From CAZWHE01 sp964633825 (GTDB lineage Bacteria; Planctomycetota; B15-G4; CAYZWU01), in assembly GCA_964633825.1 (NCBI GenBank), contig CAZWHE010000136.1, positions 1 through 11,103 on the forward strand: a stretch of DNA of 11,103 nt, in the 5' to 3' direction. The notes under the pieces are model-generated. The model was not told where the DNA came from. It made no database searches and worked only from the letters and a program-made list of their open reading frames with translations. The translations under genes were made by a program, and so were the position numbers. Shown piece after piece: positions 6,638 to 11,103 of this stretch (positions are counted from its first letter, which is position 1; each line of letters starts with the position of its first letter).

Positions 6638-6886
6638 GGGGGACACAATACGCAGTAACCCGTAGTTGCTTTTTCTTTTTCCTCAACCGGCAATAAGGGG
6701 GATATCTCAAAAACCTCGCCCGGGCCATGGACGTAAGGGGTGTGCGAACATAATCCGCAGGCCTTGCGAGGACTTGTTCGCAGACCCCTTGCGTCCGGGG
6801 CCGGATAATTCTTGCGTCTTTCTCTCCTCATTTTTCGGGTGACGAAAAGAGAAAGAAACTACGGGTTACTGCGTATTGTGTCCCCC
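6638..6886. mobile_element. MITE-like foldback element with 30-bp perfect terminal inverted repeats
   Basis: The ends 6638-6667 and 6857-6886 are perfect 30-bp inverted repeats, with outer end GGGGGACACAATACGCAGTA. Inside them the symmetry continues at lower identity (pyrimidine-rich left arm, purine-rich right arm). The centre holds a second strong inverted repeat. There is no plausible gene within the 249 bp, so it is a non-autonomous element mobilised in trans, or a decayed remnant. No target duplication is visible. The left end touches the reductase stop codon, and the right end is 3 bp from the stop of the convergent propeller gene. Its hairpin could terminate transcripts from both sides. 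The transposase family is unknown; short GGGGACA-type ends recall repeats linked to REP-associated Y1 transposases, from memory only. Confidence 0.75.
6721..6804. repeat. Central long imperfect hairpin of the foldback element
   Basis: The 30-base arms 6721-6750 and 6775-6804 match as inverted repeats at 25 positions, and 27 pair in RNA when G-U pairs are counted. The 24-base centre contains a smaller stem, CGCA (6756-6759) with TGCG (6765-6768), around the loop GGCCT. Transcribed from either side it would form a stable long hairpin. Confidence 0.85.
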
Positions 6887-6889
6887 CTG

Positions 6890-8584
6890 TTACGGCAGAA
6901 CGGTTATCGTTACATAGTCCGTTCCGAGCGTTTTCGGGATCATGTTCGCATTGGGTGAATAGACGTTCTGAATATAGCGCGTGAAACCCAGAAGGCCCGG
7001 GCTGGCCGGCACGTTGAAAGTATCGACGGCCATGCCCGTTCCCGGCATCTGCTGGACGAAGACGATCATGTACGAGTTGGGAGGGGTCACGTCGAGGTAA
7101 AGGATTCCGTAGGGCGAAGAGACCCCTTCGGGAACATCTCCCGTGCAGGCGACGGGCATGTAGTATTCTCCTCCTGTCCCGTGGGATTCGATATCGAAGC
7201 TCGTCCCCAGGGATGGCTTGCCCCTCACCACGATGTCCTCGTTTCCGAGGTCGTAACAATCCACGTCGCCTCCGTTGCCCCATGAATTGGCGTGCACGGC
7301 TTTGCTGCCCGATACGGTGACCTGGCCGTCGGCGGCGAGGTCGACGCCGAAGACCGAACCCCGGCTGTCGATGCTGCCGACTGCGGTGTTGCTGCCGTAC
7401 TCGAGAATGTTGGTCTCGGGATTCGTGTTGAACTCGTCGCCCCAGCGCGCCAGGGCGAAATAGGCGCCGTCGCGGCTGATGGCGGCTCCCGAGCAGACAT
7501 CCTGGTATGCGCCCGAGCTGTTCCAGGTCACGTGAGAGACGATCGTTTTCGTTGCCACGTCCATCATGTACCCTTCGCACTTCGTGTAGGAAGGCGTGTA
7601 CTGGGTCACGCCGAAGCCGAGGGTCGATCCGTCGTCGGAGAAGTCCATCTCGTCGCCGTAATTGCCGCTGCCCGTGCTATAGTTGTATGAAGACCAGTTG
7701 GCGCCGTCGTATTCCCAGATCTTGACGTGGCCGAACCCTCCGAAGGCGAACTTGGTGCCGTCGCCCGAGATGCTGTGGGAGTCGAAAGAACCGCCCGTCT
7801 GGGTATTGAAGACAACCGTGCCGGCGGCGATGTCATAGATGTAGACCTCGTAGGCGCCGTCGTGGAAGTAGAGGGTCGAGCCGTCGGCCGAGAGATCGAA
7901 TCCCCTGATCCCGGCACCGGCCTGGGTGTATGTGCCCAGGACGGCTCCTGTTGCGGGATCAACGAAGAAGATGTCGAGTTGGCCGGCGACATTGTTGCCG
8001 ACGGCAATGGCAGCGATCGTTCCGTCGCGGTCGACGGCGACGCGTGATCCCGAGTTGATCGTGCTGCCGTAGTTCCACGTCCAGAGCGGTGTGGACGAAG
8101 AAGAGTTGTAGCAGCTCACGTAAGGGATCCTGTTCATGATATCGGGGGAGTTCACGTGGTACATGACCAGATGATAGTCTCCCTTCGAAGAGGAGGAGCA
8201 CCCGTAGCCCACATCGGTGCCTTGGAGCGCCGTGTCCGTCCAGATCGGGGTGGGCGGGTTGTCGTCGAAGACCGAAAAAAGCTCGGCGCGCTCGTTGTTG
8301 AGCTCGCAGACGGCGCAGGCCTGTGTCCCCCGGTTTCCGATGGAGACGTTCCTCGGGATCCAGTAGAGGCCGTTGTCGGGATAGTTCCAGACCAAGCCGG
8401 GAGCGGTGTTTCTGTTGTTGAGGCTCACCTCGCCGGCAGAGTTGACCGTATATGGTCCGGACTCAAAGCTGGTGAAGACGCCTTCGGGCGTGACCTCTTC
8501 AAAGGTCCTGACGCCCCTTTCCTGGGCTGCCAGGAGAGCGGGAAAAAGGAAAATGGCCGCTGCAAAGAGACAATGTCTTTTCAT
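6890..8584 (-). CDS. Secreted WD40/PD40-like beta-propeller protein
   Basis: ATG at 8582-8584 follows AAGGAG and gives 564 residues beginning with a signal peptide, MKRHCLFAAAIFLFPALLAA, so the protein is exported. The body has repeated segments with the signature Ser-x-Asp-Gly-(S/T)-x-(L/F)-x-F: LSADGSTLYFHDG, ISGDGTKFAFGGFG, FSDDGSTLGFGV and ISRDGAYFALARWG. Each precedes beta-strands with a Trp or Tyr, as in PD40/WD40-like propellers. Many Asn, Ser, Thr and Gly residues and few Lys suit an extracellular protein. The last 50 residues (PASPGLLGFTRYIQNVY onward) resemble a C-terminal segment frequent in secreted proteins of environmental bacteria, recalled from memory. No catalytic motif, lipobox or anchor is seen. 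CAVC near residue 90 is a lone CxxC. It is monocistronic as far as can be seen. A binding or structural role is likely, but the ligand is unknown. Confidence 0.8.
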   Translation of the reverse strand: MKRHCLFAAAIFLFPALLAAQERGVRTFEEVTPEGVFTSFESGPYTVNSAGEVSLNNRNTAPGLVWNYPDNGLYWIPRNVSIGNRGTQACAVCELNNERAELFSVFDDNPPTPIWTDTALQGTDVGYGCSSSSKGDYHLVMYHVNSPDIMNRIPYVSCYNSSSSTPLWTWNYGSTINSGSRVAVDRDGTIAAIAVGNNVAGQLDIFFVDPATGAVLGTYTQAGAGIRGFDLSADGSTLYFHDGAYEVYIYDIAAGTVVFNTQTGGSFDSHSISGDGTKFAFGGFGHVKIWEYDGANWSSYNYSTGSGNYGDEMDFSDDGSTLGFGVTQYTPSYTKCEGYMMDVATKTIVSHVTWNSSGAYQDVCSGAAISRDGAYFALARWGDEFNTNPETNILEYGSNTAVGSIDSRGSVFGVDLAADGQVTVSGSKAVHANSWGNGGDVDCYDLGNEDIVVRGKPSLGTSFDIESHGTGGEYYMPVACTGDVPEGVSSPYGILYLDVTPPNSYMIVFVQQMPGTGMAVDTFNVPASPGLLGFTRYIQNVYSPNANMIPKTLGTDYVTITVLP

Positions 8585-8832
8585 GGTTTGGCTCCTTAAA
8601 AGATATCTATTTTTCTCGTTACAGAGATAATGGCTTTGAATCCCGAGTGCTTAACAAAGTTGAATTCCTTCACAATTAATATATCAAAATAAACGCTATT
8701 ATGAAAGGCTTTCTGTTTGAATTCGCCTTTTCCCGGGCAGGGTCTGATGGGGGTGTAACATCAATGATTAACAGGGATTGGCGCGCAAGTCGGAGAGGCG
8801 GCGGCGCGGCTTGATCGGTGGCTCACTTCGGT
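8585..8832. other. AT-rich intergenic region upstream of the secreted propeller gene
   Basis: This 248-bp gap separates the stop of the repeat protein and the start of the propeller gene, both on the minus strand. Bases about 8590-8730 are markedly AT-rich against the GC-rich genes, as expected for a promoter region. Several weak -10-like boxes occur on the minus strand, for example TATATT near 8690, but none pairs with a convincing -35 box. No open frame or strong terminator hairpin is seen. Confidence 0.6.
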
Positions 8833-11103
8833 TTATTCGATTTCGGGCTCCAGTTCCAGGCCGTGAACCCCTTCGGGTGGGACCTTGATCCGCTGTGCTC
8901 CCGCTGCACCGGCCGTTGTTTCGAAGCCGATGAGGTACTCACCCGGAATGAGGCGGATATGGAAGCCGCCGTCCGGCCCGGCCGTGGTTTTGCGGACGAT
9001 CATTTCCGAATTGGCCACGAAAAGCCTAAGCCCTGTTCGCCGTGTTGCGCTGCTCGAGAGCCGGATGGTCCCGGCCACGTCGACGCCGTCCCTGAGATTG
9101 AGAACGAGGTTGTCCATCCTTTCTCCTTCCCTGACGGAGACGTTGTGAAGAGAGGCATAGCCTTTCAACAGGTGCCAGGCTGAAATATGGTAGACCCCTG
9201 TGCCGGCGCCCGTGAGGAGGAAACGACCCTCGCCATCGGTGATGCATTCCATCACGACGCCCGCTTCGGGGTTGTGGGGAGGGGCTTGGGACCGTTTGAC
9301 GGGATCGATGAGTGAGACGCGGACTCCGCCGAGAGGTGCGCCGCTCTTTTCTTTGAGCACTTTTCCGCAGATCTCCGTGTTTTCGCCGTAATAGAAATGA
9401 AGGCCCTCGATGGAAGCCCCTTCTTCGACGAGGATCCGGCCGACCCTCTTCTCGGTCAGGTCTTTCCCGTTGACAATGATGGACCAGGCGCCGGGCAGGA
9501 GCCTGGCCACGCGGAAAGAACCGGTCCGATCGAGGTTGTTCGTCTTTGTTTCCGCCCTGCCGTAGTCCTCGCTGCTCATGACAATGCGGGCACGCGCCCC
9601 CTCGGGCAGCCCGCTGACGCGCCCCGACATCGATGCCGCCTTGTAGGCCCTGACTTGGAGCCCTTCGGTTCCGGGCCGCACCGTTCCGGGCAGGCCGCTC
9701 TTTCTGGGAATGATATAGACCTTTTCAGGGTCCTGGGCGCTGGCCATGTGGTCGACCCCCTTCCAGAGCCCGGCCACGCTGAAGCGGCCGTCCCGGCCGG
9801 ACCTGCAGTTGAAGGGGATGATCGATTTCCCCTTGGGAAGGGGCCAGGGCAGAAACTCGAAAAGAATTCCGGCAACGGGCTCGTCGTGCGAATCGAGAAC
9901 AATGCCCGACACGCGGGCCGCGCCCTTTTCGAGATTGAAAGATTTTTCGATCCGTTTTCCCTTTTCGAGGCTCAGGCCGTCGTATCTCTCGTCTCCGTAT
10001 CCCTGTTTATAAGCTCTCAGGCTGTATCGGCCGGGATCGAGGCCGCTGAAATCGTAGGAACCGTCCTTCTTCGTTTTCACCTCGGCCACCAGTCTCTCTT
10101 CTTCGTCCTCGGGTTGGAAAAGGGAGAAGAGGCCTTTTTCCGGAGGGGCGTAGAGATCTATGACAGCGCCTTCCAGCGGCGAACCCTTGCCGTCCGCAAC
10201 GATTCCCGATATGCCCGACTCGATCACGGCGCGCAGGACGATCCCGCGAGCGTCATCACCGGGAGAGAGCACGACCGGATCGCTTTCCACCCTGGCATGG
10301 CCGGGGACAAAGGCCGCGATCCGAACCTTCACGCCCGGCGGGATCGATGCGATGCGGAAGCATCCTTCGGCATCGGTCCGCGTGGAGCACGATGCCCAGG
10401 TCGAGATGCCGCTCCGGGTGATTCTCTTGTCGAAAGAGCGCTCCAAGGACACGACCCTGGTTGAATTGTATTGCACGTCGTACGCCAGGACGCGGACATC
10501 CGGGACCGGTTCCGATCGGTGATCATAAACCCGGCCCGAGGCCGAAGCCCCCCTGACGAGAAAAAGCTCCGTCTTGTAAGCATCTTTACCGCCGGGAATC
10601 AGGACGGGCTCGCCATCGGAAGGCGAGTAGTAATCATCGTGGCCATGTCTCAGGTCGCCCGGTTCGGGTGTCCGGCCGGGTGCAAGCCCGGCCAAACGGA
10701 AAGCGCCCTTGTCGTCGGTCAGAGTCGTTCTCTTTGTTTTCGAGTGCGGATCGTAGTAGGAAACCGTCGCGCCCGGAACGGGAGCGCCCCTGTCCCTCGC
10801 CAGAACACGCCCTTTCAAGACGACACCGCGCCTGAGAAGGATCGTTCTCTCTTCGGAATCCCTTTCGATGAGAAGGGGCTTCTCCGTGTCGGCGTACTCA
10901 TCATGCGAGACGCGGACCAGGTATTCCCCTGGTGAGAGATTTTCGATGAGAGCCACGCCGCCCGCTGCGGCCCGCGCCTCTTTCTTGGTCTCATCGCTTT
11001 TGAGAAGGACCCGCGCCCCGGCGAGAGGATTTCCCGTTTCCGCTTCCCTGATGAAAAGAGAGAGGGACGCTCGGCGGGATGCGCCGCGCTCCTCTCCCGT
11101 CGC
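8833..11103 (-). CDS. Large carboxypeptidase-regulatory-like (CarboxypepD_reg) repeat protein, 5' partial
   Basis: The frame is open from the window edge (11103) to TAA at 8833-8835, giving 756 residues of the C-terminal part. The GTG codon at 10954-10956 is only an internal valine: coding sequence with the same repeat pattern (FIREAETGNPLAGARVLL) continues upstream. About eight repeats of 80-100 residues are visible. Each has an opening strand like GRVLARDRGAPVPGATV and a closing (D/G)xxGxF-x-(L/I/V)-x-x-(L/I)-x-PG-x-Y segment. Examples open at RVYDHRSEPVPDVRV, GIVADGKGSPLEGAVI, GIVLDSHDEPVAG and GKVLKEKSGAPLGGVRV. This is the carboxypeptidase-regulatory/SdrD-B-like beta-sandwich, found in exported adhesive or scaffold proteins. 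No catalytic domain or C-terminal anchor is present in the visible part; it ends LELEPEIE. The signal peptide must lie outside the window. The domain call is firm, the function unknown. Confidence 0.85.
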   Translation of the reverse strand, partial: ATGEERGASRRASLSLFIREAETGNPLAGARVLLKSDETKKEARAAAGGVALIENLSPGEYLVRVSHDEYADTEKPLLIERDSEERTILLRRGVVLKGRVLARDRGAPVPGATVSYYDPHSKTKRTTLTDDKGAFRLAGLAPGRTPEPGDLRHGHDDYYSPSDGEPVLIPGGKDAYKTELFLVRGASASGRVYDHRSEPVPDVRVLAYDVQYNSTRVVSLERSFDKRITRSGISTWASCSTRTDAEGCFRIASIPPGVKVRIAAFVPGHARVESDPVVLSPGDDARGIVLRAVIESGISGIVADGKGSPLEGAVIDLYAPPEKGLFSLFQPEDEEERLVAEVKTKKDGSYDFSGLDPGRYSLRAYKQGYGDERYDGLSLEKGKRIEKSFNLEKGAARVSGIVLDSHDEPVAGILFEFLPWPLPKGKSIIPFNCRSGRDGRFSVAGLWKGVDHMASAQDPEKVYIIPRKSGLPGTVRPGTEGLQVRAYKAASMSGRVSGLPEGARARIVMSSEDYGRAETKTNNLDRTGSFRVARLLPGAWSIIVNGKDLTEKRVGRILVEEGASIEGLHFYYGENTEICGKVLKEKSGAPLGGVRVSLIDPVKRSQAPPHNPEAGVVMECITDGEGRFLLTGAGTGVYHISAWHLLKGYASLHNVSVREGERMDNLVLNLRDGVDVAGTIRLSSSATRRTGLRLFVANSEMIVRKTTAGPDGGFHIRLIPGEYLIGFETTAGAAGAQRIKVPPEGVHGLELEPEIE

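Overview
The window is GC-rich, densely coding bacterial DNA. Every complete secreted protein has a Sec-type signal peptide, and most starts have a strong Shine-Dalgarno. The mix of FG-GAP beta-propellers, carboxypeptidase-regulatory-like repeats, CoA-thioester metabolism and probable selenocysteine use would fit a Gram-negative anaerobe of the Desulfobacterota/Acidobacteriota kind. No marker gene fixes the lineage, so this is inference.

Layout. (1) 1-3421, plus strand: three tandem paralogues of a secreted FG-GAP/VCBS-like beta-propeller with a C-terminal beta-sandwich; the first is cut by the window start. Both complete copies carry one in-frame TGA at exactly codon 107, followed by TGC, with the frame open on both sides. 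A small hairpin with identical stem sequence lies 15-29 nt after each TGA. Copy 3 ends in TGA where its sisters end in TAA and TAG, so TGA is also a normal stop here. The best reading is a new family of exported selenoproteins with a Sec-Cys pair. (2) 3443-3487: a hairpin between convergent genes. (3) 3519-5404, minus strand: a two-gene operon of a zinc-dependent medium-chain dehydrogenase and a crotonase-fold hydratase, with a 4-base overlap. (4) 5630-6637, plus strand: a ketopantoate-reductase-family protein, divergent from the operon, with a palindrome overlapping its putative -35 box. (5) 6638-6886: a non-coding foldback element with 30-bp perfect terminal inverted repeats, filling the gap between two convergent stop codons. 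(6) 6890-8584, minus strand: a secreted WD40/PD40-like beta-propeller. (7) 8833-11103, minus strand: the C-terminal 756 residues of a large protein made of carboxypeptidase-regulatory-like repeats.

The dehydrogenase and hydratase probably act on the same or successive acyl-CoA intermediates. The propeller and carboxypeptidase-regulatory proteins look like separate cell-surface or exported functions. No SelA, SelB, SelC or SelD gene lies in the window, so selenocysteine use must be tested in the rest of the genome.
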